A stretch of 41,979 nucleotides of DNA from a virus, in the IMG/VR virus record IMGVR_UViG_3300048042_000182, positions 1 through 41,979 of that record. One strand, 5' to 3'. Positions 9,141 to 16,238 of the stretch are shown in pieces. A program made the position numbers and the translations under genes. The notes beneath the pieces were generated by a model. It was not told the DNA's origin, did no database searches, and saw only the letters and a list, made by a program, of their open reading frames with translations. Every line of letters begins with the position of its first letter. Position 1 is the stretch's first letter.

Positions 9141-10154
9141 TCAGGCGCCGATCAGATAGGCAGTGGCCTGGCTGTTGGTGACTGCTGCGGTCAGCACGCC
9201 GCTGCCGCCCTGGTTGTAGATGGTGGTCTCGTCACCCTCGATCTGCCACACCGTCATATTGCCGCTGGCGCCCAATTTGGTCGTCTTCAGGTTGCAGTAG
9301 GGAATGTCAAGATTCAGAATCGATGTGCCGCTGGTGCCGGTCCAGTTCACTTCCTGCAACACGTTGGTGTTGAAGATCACGCGCACGTCGTCCGCGCTGG
9401 TGGCCGCGATGGTGCTCTGGAAGCTCACCTTACGGAGGCCGGTACGCGGAAAAGCGCCGAAGAGTCCCAGGCCGGGCGCCGTGTGATTGGTCACACCCGT
9501 CGAGATCTTGATGGTGGTCGACATGTGGCGGCCCACCTTCGAAACCGTTGCGCCGTGCGCGCCGATCGACATGATGACGTCTGAACCGAGCAGGTAAGCA
9601 AGAGATGCGGGCAATGCCGGCAGCGAGGCGATAACGCCGTCCTGCCAGTGCCCAGTGCCGATGAAACTCGCCTCAATGGTGATCGGTCCACGCGCCGGAA
9701 TGGTGATCGTCACGTCGCTGATGCCCATGTCGATCAGCGTCCAGCACACATCGTTCGTGTCCTGCAGATAAATACTGGCGGCCGGGGCCTGGGTTGTGGT
9801 TTCGTCGAAGCTCAGGGTGTGCACGTAGGGGCCAGCGCCGGTAATGACGTCCTTGCCCAGCGCGAGCGCAAGCAGCAAGCCTGCCAGCCAGTCGTCGGCA
9901 TCGGCCTTCACGCTGAAGGAGGAATCCCAACCAGTGAGCTGGCCCTGCGTCGCAAACTCGGTGCCTTTGCCGGCCATTGCCTTGTCGCTGTACCTGGTCT
10001 GCTTCAGTTCGGCCACTGCGGAGCCGTCGAACTTCTGGCGCCTGGTCATGGAGGCCGTGGCGATCGGCGTGCCGTAGGCGAGCTGCTTGTTGGGGCTCAG
10101 CACCAGATTCCGTGCTGTGATCTTCTGGGATTCAAAATTGTACGGTCCAGCCAT
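9141..10154 (-). CDS. Major tail tube protein (siphovirus type)
   Basis: A 337-residue beta-rich protein with the feel of the phage tail-tube family (PF18906-like tail tube proteins): an N-terminal part with SPNKQLAYGTPIATASM, a central repeat of Ser/Thr-rich strands, and TTIKISTGVTNHTAPGLGLF near the middle. It replaces the contractile sheath and tube pair of Mu, so the phage should have a flexible non-contractile tail. I use ATG 10154, overlapping the upstream stop (TGATG), rather than GTG 10157. AAGGATGG lies upstream. It is followed by a strong terminator-like hairpin, as expected for a protein needed in many copies. Confidence 0.78.
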   Translation of the reverse strand: MAGPYNFESQKITARNLVLSPNKQLAYGTPIATASMTRRQKFDGSAVAELKQTRYSDKAMAGKGTEFATQGQLTGWDSSFSVKADADDWLAGLLLALALGKDVITGAGPYVHTLSFDETTTQAPAASIYLQDTNDVCWTLIDMGISDVTITIPARGPITIEASFIGTGHWQDGVIASLPALPASLAYLLGSDVIMSIGAHGATVSKVGRHMSTTIKISTGVTNHTAPGLGLFGAFPRTGLRKVSFQSTIAATSADDVRVIFNTNVLQEVNWTGTSGTSILNLDIPYCNLKTTKLGASGNMTVWQIEGDETTIYNQGGSGVLTAAVTNSQATAYLIGA

Positions 10155-10456
10155 CACTCACCATCCTTCACGCCGCGTTTGCGCGATCCGCCGCGCGGCT
10201 GTTCATCTTCGCTCACAGCGTTGGCCGTGGCCTCAACATCTTCAGGGACTTCTTCGAGAATCGCTTCACCTTCGAACTGCTCGTGGCGGAGCAGATGGTT
10301 CCACTCAAAGCTGCGTTCCACTTCCTGCGTTTCGCCAGCCACAAAGTGGAAGTGCCGGCGGCCGTTGGCCCAGCCGACCGTTCCCGCTTCGCCTGCCATG
10401 CGCCGGCCAGCTTCACTGAGCTGGATCGTGATGAAATCGGGGCGTGCATTGCTCAT
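10154..10456 (-). CDS. Small head-tail region protein
   Basis: A 100-residue protein between the gp37-like gene and the tail tube. The N-terminal half reads like a small folded domain (GRRHFHFVAGETQEVERSF), and the C-terminus is acidic then basic (SRKRGVKDGE) and probably disordered. The start overlaps the upstream stop (TGATG) and GAGGA precedes it. I do not recognise the family; the place fits a tail-completion or tube-associated protein. Confidence 0.6.
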   Translation of the reverse strand: MSNARPDFITIQLSEAGRRMAGEAGTVGWANGRRHFHFVAGETQEVERSFEWNHLLRHEQFEGEAILEEVPEDVEATANAVSEDEQPRGGSRKRGVKDGE

Positions 10457-10956
10457 CAGTTGTCCTCATTTCCTGGCGTCGGTGTGCCGGCCGCCAGCGT
10501 GCCGGGGAACTGGGCGATTGCGCAGACCTCGACGGTGCAGATGTAGATTTGCCCCACAATATCGTCAGGCAGCTTGCCGATGCCCTTGAGAGCCACTGGC
10601 TCCGTGACCGACCCATCCGGCAGAGTCAAGCGCGCACCGGCCACCAGTGGGAGTACCAGGGCAACGACGGCCAGCGTGGCCGTGCGCTGGGCTTCCTTGC
10701 TGGTCAAGTTCTCAGCCGCACACCAGATCTCGAAGATGTGGCTCACGTCGTAGGTGAGCCATTGATTGTCACCCTGATTTCTGTATTCAGTGCTGGCGTA
10801 GCGCTGCCTTGCACAGGGCATCTGGAGTACAAGCTCGTCGTTGTCGTTAATGTCGCTTTCACCGATCGCGCCGACATTGATGCCTGTCAGTCCAGCGGTG
10901 AGCGCGGCCAGCAACGCCTGCTCCGCATCGCCCGGCAATACCATCGAGGCTGGCAC
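10456..10956 (-). CDS. Mu gp37-like tail terminator / DUF1834 protein
   Basis: A 166-residue protein in the place of Mu gp37. The body has the pattern of the Gp37/Gp68 family: a hydrophobic helix near the start (EQALLAALTAGLTGINVGAI) and a central strand (YDVSHIFEIWCAAEN). In this family it acts at the top of the tail or as tail terminator. The GTG start at 10954-10956 overlaps the TAG of the upstream gene, with a GGGGG ribosome site 7 bases upstream. Function is by family position. Confidence 0.6.
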   Translation of the reverse strand: MPASMVLPGDAEQALLAALTAGLTGINVGAIGESDINDNDELVLQMPCARQRYASTEYRNQGDNQWLTYDVSHIFEIWCAAENLTSKEAQRTATLAVVALVLPLVAGARLTLPDGSVTEPVALKGIGKLPDDIVGQIYICTVEVCAIAQFPGTLAAGTPTPGNEDN

Positions 10957-11573
10957 TACTTAACCCCCAGTCCAGAGGCCTTGGCGGCCTTGGCCACGTA
11001 GATTTCAACCTCTTCCTGGATCCGCGCGGGATCTTCCGGACGGAAGACGAGAGGATTTCTGGCGGGGATGTGGATATGGCGAGAGAAGCCGCGCACATTG
11101 ACCGTCGCGACACCGCTCGCGGCTTTCCGGGTGACCGTTTGATGACGCCCAAGCTTGTTGGTGATTTGCTGCTTTTCAAACCGATCACGGCTACGCTGCC
11201 GGCGCGTATAGCTGTAAGGCCTCACCGACTGAGTTCCATCGAACCCGTTGAACAAAGGCTCTGCGTAGCGCAGCGCGGTGCCAATCACTACGGAGTTGCC
11301 TTGAACCGCGAACGTGACAGAGTTCAAGAGCAGTCCTTTGTTGATCATCAGTTTGTGACCGGCGGAGTACTTCCGCCACCTCAAAGACACGGGACTGAGC
11401 GGTGCCCAGGAGCCGGCCGGAGATCCGGAATCCCGGAAGGTCTGCCGCACGCTCTTGAGCTGGCCGAGCCCGATGATGCGCAGCAGCTGCTCCTTCGCAC
11501 CCAGCGAAAGCGAAAACTGGCGCAAGGAGACCGTCACGTTGGACGCATCGGATTTGACGACGACGGCGGACAT
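10956..11573 (-). CDS. Phage virion morphogenesis protein (Mu G / tail S family)
   Basis: A 205-residue protein of the Phage_tail_S (virion morphogenesis, Mu gpG) type. Signature stretches are SGSPAGSWAPLSPVSLRWRK, which opens the family core, and LLLNSVTFAVQGNSVVIGT followed by a tyrosine-rich loop with basic residues. In this family the protein helps tail completion and head-tail joining. The start ATG 11573 overlaps the TAA of the gp36-like gene (TAATG) with AAGGGG upstream; the longer reading from 11597 adds eight residues and lacks a ribosome site. Position in the Mu-type order is shifted: in Mu G precedes I, here it follows gp36. Confidence 0.78.
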   Translation of the reverse strand: MSAVVVKSDASNVTVSLRQFSLSLGAKEQLLRIIGLGQLKSVRQTFRDSGSPAGSWAPLSPVSLRWRKYSAGHKLMINKGLLLNSVTFAVQGNSVVIGTALRYAEPLFNGFDGTQSVRPYSYTRRQRSRDRFEKQQITNKLGRHQTVTRKAASGVATVNVRGFSRHIHIPARNPLVFRPEDPARIQEEVEIYVAKAAKASGLGVK

Positions 11574-12007
11574 TAAACGAACCCCTTGAGCTGGCACTCA
11601 TCGAAGATCAGCGGCTTGGTGCTCTTTTGCACGCTGGAGTCGGCCGTCTGCGGAGTGCTGCCCACGGGCTGATCGAGCGTGGCTTTTCCTGTGGAGACCT
11701 GGCCAAGAAATGCGATCGCATCCTCATATCCTTGACGGATGATTTCGCCATTCTTCGCATTGCGGCGGCGGCGGAAGAGCAGCCAGACGGCGATGTCCAG
11801 TGTCTTGCCTTTTACGTCGTCGCCGGCCTGGAGCGGTGTCTGGTAGCGCTGACGGCAATAGCTATCCACAATGCCCGACGCCTCTTCAAGCGCGGCGGAC
11901 ACGGTGGCGACGTTGACCGTCGCGGTCGCGTCGTCGCAGGTGAGCTGCACCAGCTCCGCCTGGGTCAGGCGGAGCGGCACAAGGTCGGATTGGACAGCGT
12001 AGGCCAA
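11573..12007 (-). CDS. DUF1320 protein (Mu gp36-like)
   Basis: A 144-residue protein. It starts with MAYAVQSDLVPLRLTQAELVQ and continues with a segment containing ASGIVDSYCRQRYQTP and a hydrophobic DIAVWLLFRRRR, both typical of DUF1320 (Mu gp36), a head-tail connector-type protein that assembles on the portal. Spacing to neighbours is three bases upstream and a TAATG overlap downstream. Its place after the capsid gene fits the family. Confidence 0.85.
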   Translation of the reverse strand: MAYAVQSDLVPLRLTQAELVQLTCDDATATVNVATVSAALEEASGIVDSYCRQRYQTPLQAGDDVKGKTLDIAVWLLFRRRRNAKNGEIIRQGYEDAIAFLGQVSTGKATLDQPVGSTPQTADSSVQKSTKPLIFDECQLKGFV

Positions 12008-12010
12008 CGG

Positions 12011-12241
12011 TTACCCTTCGACAGCAGGTTCGACTTCGGTGGGTTGGGCGGTGGGAGTGGCGATCGGCTTGGCCGCGCCAAGCTCTTCCAGCCTGGTGGC
12101 GTCTTTGCCGGCCAGTGTGATCAGGGAGTTGCGCGGGTAGTACTTGCCATCGTGGCGGATCGGGTGGATGACGACGTGGGTCTGCTTCCCCTTGGGGATC
12201 TCGACCTCGGCGGCTTCAGGTTCGTTCTTGGTTCGGGCCAT
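12011..12241 (-). CDS. Small capsid-region protein (Mu gp35-like)
   Basis: A 76-residue protein between major capsid and gp36-like genes. It begins basic and acidic (ARTKNEPEAAEVEIPKG), has one compact core (HVVIHPIRHDGKYYPRNSL) and a Pro/Thr/Glu-rich tail. Small proteins of this pattern sit at this place in many Mu-like and B3-like phages. Its molecular role is not known to me. AGAAAGG lies about 10 bases before the ATG. Confidence 0.6.
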   Translation of the reverse strand: MARTKNEPEAAEVEIPKGKQTHVVIHPIRHDGKYYPRNSLITLAGKDATRLEELGAAKPIATPTAQPTEVEPAVEG

Positions 12242-12261
12242 CGGAGCTTGCCTTTCTTTGG

Positions 12262-12294
12262 AAAACGAGCGCGGACCATTCAGATCCGCGCTCG
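12262..12294 (-). terminator. Stem-loop with T run after the major capsid gene
   Basis: On the minus strand CGAGCGCGGA pairs perfectly with TCCGCGCTCG (10 bp, 9-base loop) and is followed by TTTTC. It lies in the leader between the major capsid gene and the gp35-like gene and probably reduces read-through, so that capsid is made in excess. Confidence 0.72.
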
Positions 12295-12324
12295 GCTCAA
12301 TTAACGGTTACCGATTGCGGCTGG

Positions 12325-13311
12325 TTAGCCGGCGACCGGAGCGCCGACGGCGCCCATGACGGGAGCGGCAACGCAGCCGGAGAAGAGGTAGATGGTTTCC
12401 TGGGCGGTGATGCGCGTGTCCCAGTACCAGTCCACCGAGACCACATCGCCCTTGGCGTCCAGGTCGGGAAGCGGGAATTCCAGCACCCCGTAGCCGTCCA
12501 CCGTCATTGGAGCTGCGGACCAGGAGAACGTCTTAAGGGCGCTCAGGTCGTCCATGCTCGACGCCGGCTGTACCGATACCAACACCGCACTTGTACCCCA
12601 GACATACGAGGCGTTGTTCGCCTTGTCGAGGGAGACGGCCGCCGCGCGCACGCACTGTACGCCGAAGACCTGGGTGAGCTGATCAATGGTGATGGCGCCC
12701 CCCGCGGTGTACTTGAAGCGATCGATGATGTCCGGGTGGTTGCAGAGTGCGGTCACCACGGGATCGCTGAGAATCAAGTGCGTCGCTTCGACACCAGATT
12801 GCCGGACCAGGGCCTTGGCGGCCTCGACCACAGGAATCGGATGCGAGACGCCGGTGTAGTTGTCCCACATCGACGTGCCCGAGATGGACTGGTTGTTGGT
12901 GACGTTGGCCAGGGTGGTAACGAGCTGTGCGATGTAGTTCTCGCGATCGAGCGAGATCTTGTCGATCAACCGGCGGGTGGCCGCCTGCTTCTCGCTGAAG
13001 CCCAGGCCCAGGGCGTACTGCTCCTGTTCGTAGGGCACGATAGCGCGCAAAGCGCGGCTCTTGCAGAAGTACGGATACTCGGAATAGTTCATCCGGTCGG
13101 TCTGCGGCGTGGTACCGGGAGCGCGGAGGGTCTGGCGATCGAGGCGCTGATTCGAGCGATCGAAGACGGTGTACTGGAAGCTCTGGCGGCCGACAGGCAC
13201 GCGCGGAGCGATCAGGTCCCCCACGAACGCATTGTTGCGAAAGCTCTTGGCGTAGTTGGAAAGAGCTACGTTCAGAGTTCCCGCCGGAAGACTTGGTGCG
13301 AAACTGCCCAT
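12325..13311 (-). CDS. Major capsid protein (HK97 fold)
   Basis: A 328-residue protein at the major-capsid position. The sequence has the pattern of the Mu-like/E. coli prophage major head subunit family: the N-terminal region ALSNYAKSFRNNAFVGDLIA with APRVPVGRQS, the Tyr/Arg-rich segment NYSEYPYFCKSRALRAIVP, and the C-terminal WYWDTRITAQETIYLFSG. The protein forms the icosahedral shell and no separate delta domain is evident, which fits the nested scaffold gene upstream. The ATG at 13311 leads to a 90-bp spacer with a hairpin (13357-13388). Confidence 0.9.
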   Translation of the reverse strand: MGSFAPSLPAGTLNVALSNYAKSFRNNAFVGDLIAPRVPVGRQSFQYTVFDRSNQRLDRQTLRAPGTTPQTDRMNYSEYPYFCKSRALRAIVPYEQEQYALGLGFSEKQAATRRLIDKISLDRENYIAQLVTTLANVTNNQSISGTSMWDNYTGVSHPIPVVEAAKALVRQSGVEATHLILSDPVVTALCNHPDIIDRFKYTAGGAITIDQLTQVFGVQCVRAAAVSLDKANNASYVWGTSAVLVSVQPASSMDDLSALKTFSWSAAPMTVDGYGVLEFPLPDLDAKGDVVSVDWYWDTRITAQETIYLFSGCVAAPVMGAVGAPVAG

Positions 13312-13356
13312 TGTTTTGACTCGCTTTCTTCCGCACTCGCGGAGGGAGTATCCAAC

Positions 13357-13388
13357 CGGGCCGCGTCCTTGAAGGCGTACGCGGCCCG
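13357..13388 (-). other. Hairpin in the leader of the major capsid gene
   Basis: CGGGCCGCGT and ACGCGGCCCG form a perfect 10-bp stem with a 12-base loop between the decoration and capsid genes. There is no T run on the minus strand, so it is more likely an mRNA-stabilising or processing hairpin than a terminator. Confidence 0.6.
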
Positions 13389-13401
13389 AACTTCAATCTG
13401 T

Positions 13402-14097
13402 TTAGCTGAGGACGGCCGTTCCGACCAGCGACCGCACGTTCCACACGGTGGCCATAGCCTCAACCACTGCGCCATCGCCTTGGGCGGCAAACGTGATCAC
13501 ATGCTTCGTGCCGTTGATCCCGTTGGCTGCGAAGGTGGTGGTGTGCGCATGCGCCGTCTCAGCCGTGATGAAGATCTGCATCCCATCCTGGGCGGCCGTG
13601 GGTTGTGCCAGAGTCATCGCCAAGGCTGCAGCGGAGCCGATGCCGGCCGTACCGGGAGCCACCGGAATTGCTCCCGCGACGATGTAGTGCGTGACCGCGT
13701 CCTGGGTGGGGCCGTTGTCGGGGGAGACGAACACAACGATATAGTCGCCTGCGTTGCTGCCACTAGAGACGGCGCGCGCCACGATGTTCTGGTTGGTGGC
13801 GCCAGTTGCGGGAATGAGCTGCCCGGCGGCGTTGGTGATCAGATTCTGTCCAGCCTGGACTGCCGCGCCGATGATCGCGACTGCCTCACCCTCATAGATA
13901 GCTGAGATCGCATCGCCAGCGTAAACGGTGGACTCTTCGAGAATCGCGAAAGCCGGCGCATTAGCTGCGCTGGCGACGGCCAGGGTGGCATCGTTCGCTC
14001 CCTGTACAAGCGCAAAGCCTCGGGTCATGCCTGCGGCTGCGGCAACGTAGCTCCGGCGTTGCGGATTGCCGGTTACGCCAGTAGTTTCAACATTCAT
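13402..14097 (-). CDS. Head decoration protein (capsid cement)
   Basis: A 231-residue Ala/Gly/Val-rich beta protein directly before the major capsid gene, the classic place of the cement protein. The first 110 residues (…AAAAGMTRGFALVQGANDATL…AYEGEAVAI) look like the DUF2190-type decoration fold; the C-terminal 110 residues have the pattern of a Thr/Ala/His-rich extension (AETAHAHTTTFAANGINGT). I chose ATG 14097, preceded by GGAGGGG at a good distance, over the longer frame from 14121. It should bind outside the capsid shell. Confidence 0.75.
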   Translation of the reverse strand: MNVETTGVTGNPQRRSYVAAAAGMTRGFALVQGANDATLAVASAANAPAFAILEESTVYAGDAISAIYEGEAVAIIGAAVQAGQNLITNAAGQLIPATGATNQNIVARAVSSGSNAGDYIVVFVSPDNGPTQDAVTHYIVAGAIPVAPGTAGIGSAAALAMTLAQPTAAQDGMQIFITAETAHAHTTTFAANGINGTKHVITFAAQGDGAVVEAMATVWNVRSLVGTAVLS

Positions 14098-14126
14098 TGA
14101 CTCACCCCTCCTCAGGGCCATTGCTC

Positions 14127-14157
14127 AAAAAGCGCTGGGCGAGCATGGCAGCCCAGC
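14127..14157 (-). terminator. Stem-loop with T run after the protease/scaffold gene
   Basis: Reading leftward, GCTGGGC, 10 bases, GCCCAGC and GCTTTTTG form a 7-bp stem followed by a T run. It sits in the 120-bp spacer between the protease/scaffold gene and the decoration gene. The remaining spacer (14158-14217) holds no gene. Confidence 0.65.
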
Positions 14158-14217
14158 ATTTTCCACGACGCCATACCGTCGCCGCCTCGCCGCGTCGCCG
14201 CGGCTAGCGTTGGAATT

Positions 14218-14850
14218 CTAGACAGCGCCGGCGCTTGCGTTGCCCGGCTTGGTCAGCGCGGGATTCTCCTGCGCCACCTGAGTCAAGGCCTCGCCGTAGC
14301 TGATGCTCTTTTCGCTGGCACGCTTGGAAGCCAGTGTGTGCAGCTGCACAGAGTTCTGGTCGGCCTTCTCGCCGTAATCCACCGTGGTGGCTTGAGCGGC
14401 GGCCTGGGGCGTGAACTTTGTGCCGGCAGGAACCACCGCGGGCAAGCCCTCCATGAAGTTCTCGAACATCTCAAGCGGGCTCAGCGTCTTCTTCGCATCC
14501 CCCTCGCCAAACTCGACGGTGTTGCTCAGGCCGGCCAGCTCCGCGAACAGCAGTTCGCCGCCCATCTTTTCGAAAGCGGGAATCCATTTCCCCTTGCTCT
14601 TGAGCCGGGTAACGGCCTGCTGAGCCTTCGACTGCAGCTCCGCGCCGGTCAGTTTGCCTTCACGCTCGGCAAAGTCCGTGGCCTGCTTGGCAATCTGAGC
14701 CTTGAGCGGATCCACAGCCGCGGTGACGGCCGTATTCACAGCCGAGGTTACGAGGGCTGTGACGTCAGCCTCGCTGAAGTTCTTTGGGGTTCCGACGCCA
14801 AGTAGTCCGGCAAGATATTCCTTGACCTGTTCGGCAATTGTCTTTTCCAT
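14218..14850 (-). CDS. Nested scaffold protein from internal start (Mu Z-like)
   Basis: The protease reading frame has an internal ATG at 14850 preceded by GAGGAAGAGGAGCAG, a near-perfect ribosome site that also encodes the EEEEQ run. The product would be 210 residues with only the helical scaffold part (EKTIAEQVKEYLAGLLG…). Mu and lambda (C/Nu3) make scaffold from such internal starts. The strength of this site compared with the weak GTG of the full gene supports a high scaffold-to-protease ratio. It is not proven by sequence alone. Confidence 0.7.
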   Translation of the reverse strand: MEKTIAEQVKEYLAGLLGVGTPKNFSEADVTALVTSAVNTAVTAAVDPLKAQIAKQATDFAEREGKLTGAELQSKAQQAVTRLKSKGKWIPAFEKMGGELLFAELAGLSNTVEFGEGDAKKTLSPLEMFENFMEGLPAVVPAGTKFTPQAAAQATTVDYGEKADQNSVQLHTLASKRASEKSISYGEALTQVAQENPALTKPGNASAGAV

Positions 14851-15321
14851 CTGCTCCTCTTCCTCGCCGAAGTCCACCTCAATGAACTTGCGGCCGTTGT
14901 CGTCGAACTGCACGTCCTGCAAACCTTTGACCTCGGGCGGCATTGCGCCGAGCCATCCCACATGCCGGAGGCCGGCGATCTTACCGTCGGCGTCGGTGTA
15001 AAACGAAGCAGAGCGCTTCTTGAATCGCCCAGCCTGCCGCAGTTCGTTGAACTGCGGATCGACCTGCTTTTCCTGCGCCATCAGCAGATCACCACGCACC
15101 ATCAGCTGATCGATCCAGCCAAATGCGGGAAGATTGTCTTTTGGGTGCCCCACTGTCACGGGAGCTTCATGGAAGGATGAATCGTAGCTCGCGGCCACGC
15201 GGCTGAGATCTTCCCGCGTCACGAGGCCTTTTCCTTTGCTGCGGTAGTCGCCAGCGCGGAAGATCTCGATCCAAGGAGAGGACCCTGTGGTGCTAGCTGC
15301 CGGAATGGGTGTGGTTGCCAC
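14218..15321 (-). CDS. Prohead protease with scaffold C-terminus (Mu gpI-like)
   Basis: A 367-residue protein of the Mu I/Z type. Residues 1-150 form the protease domain: FRAGDYRSKGKGLVTREDL, TVGHPKDNLPAFGWID (His of the dyad in GHPKD) and RSASFY with the probable catalytic Ser. Residues 158-367 are the helical scaffold part, rich in Ala, Lys, Glu and Gln. In Mu the protease matures the prohead and the scaffold is made from a start inside the same gene. Start here is GTG 15321 with a weak ribosome site and a hairpin (TGAGCT/AGCTCA, 15323-15340) next to it, which may keep protease synthesis low. Confidence 0.87.
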   Translation of the reverse strand: MATTPIPAASTTGSSPWIEIFRAGDYRSKGKGLVTREDLSRVAASYDSSFHEAPVTVGHPKDNLPAFGWIDQLMVRGDLLMAQEKQVDPQFNELRQAGRFKKRSASFYTDADGKIAGLRHVGWLGAMPPEVKGLQDVQFDDNGRKFIEVDFGEEEEQMEKTIAEQVKEYLAGLLGVGTPKNFSEADVTALVTSAVNTAVTAAVDPLKAQIAKQATDFAEREGKLTGAELQSKAQQAVTRLKSKGKWIPAFEKMGGELLFAELAGLSNTVEFGEGDAKKTLSPLEMFENFMEGLPAVVPAGTKFTPQAAAQATTVDYGEKADQNSVQLHTLASKRASEKSISYGEALTQVAQENPALTKPGNASAGAV

Positions 15322-15392
15322 TTGAGCTATCTTCAGCTCAGGTAGCTTTAGCCATTGCGGTAGATGGCAAACTCGCGCTCCATGGCGAGAAG

Positions 15393-16238
15393 CTATGCGG
15401 CGATGCGGAAGATTTTCCCGAATCCAGGCTGAGGAACTTTCAATTGCGCGAGCAGCGGAAGCCGCAACAGGCCTGGCTCATTCGCATTCTTGTCTGCCTT
15501 CAGCGCTTCGCTCTCAAGGATGGGCGCCACCGAGCAGCGGCAATTAAATCCATTCGGCGGATAGATCTTCATCCACACTGGATCCTCGGCCCTGGCTGTG
15601 AATTGATCAATCACCGCGTGTTCGGGACGCACACAATCGTCGCCAACCGTCCAGTACTGCCAGAAGGGCAGTACTTCTGTCACGGCCGGGTCCTTCATTT
15701 GTTCATAGCGGCCCAGGCTGAAAGCCTTCTGCATGGCCGTCTGGAAGGCGGTGTCGAGCGTAAAGGCATTCAGCCGTGCGATTCCCGCGTCGTCGGTGAG
15801 TTTGTTCACCGCCGCTTCAAAGTCAGCTGCTGTGCCGCCCTCTTTCGCCACGCCGGCCAACTCGTCGCGGATCTTGGCAATCAGCCGCACATCGGCAGCG
15901 CCGGCCAGGGTGAATGCATCCTTGCGGTATTGCGCCGTGAGCCCGTCGAAGACGTCTTTGTTTACCGGGACCAGGCTGCCGATGTAATCGGAGATGTCAT
16001 CCGAGGGAAGATCGGTCGAGAAGCCCGCGGAAAGATCGATAGGGTCGTCGTCAAAATTGACGCTCAACCGCGAGCTGCTCACCATCTGCAGCAGGTTCCC
16101 GGTCTTCTTGTGAACATGCTTCAGGATCTGCGCGCGTCCCAGTATATTGCTGGCGGCCAGGTGACGCGCCAACAGATCGCCCATGCGGTGCTGCACCGCG
16201 GCGTCGCGCATGATCCCGTGGTGTAAGTGAAGAGCCAA
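15393..16238 (-). CDS. Minor head protein F (SPP1 gp7 / Mu gp30 family)
   Basis: A 281-residue protein between portal and protease. The C-terminal motif DPVWMKIYPPNGFNCRCSV (about 223-241) with the preceding VRPEH is the hallmark of the Mu F-like head morphogenesis domain. These proteins bind the portal inside the procapsid. The open frame begins with TTG 16238 right after the portal stop; an ATG at 16211 is the alternative, and neither has a strong ribosome site, so translation may be coupled to the portal gene. The 71-bp spacer to the protease gene holds no gene. Confidence 0.88.
   Translation of the reverse strand: MALHLHHGIMRDAAVQHRMGDLLARHLAASNILGRAQILKHVHKKTGNLLQMVSSSRLSVNFDDDPIDLSAGFSTDLPSDDISDYIGSLVPVNKDVFDGLTAQYRKDAFTLAGAADVRLIAKIRDELAGVAKEGGTAADFEAAVNKLTDDAGIARLNAFTLDTAFQTAMQKAFSLGRYEQMKDPAVTEVLPFWQYWTVGDDCVRPEHAVIDQFTARAEDPVWMKIYPPNGFNCRCSVAPILESEALKADKNANEPGLLRLPLLAQLKVPQPGFGKIFRIAA

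Noticed and set aside
12736-13905. A 389-residue open frame on the plus strand
   Set aside because: It is antisense to the major capsid and decoration genes; long antisense frames are expected in GC-rich DNA.
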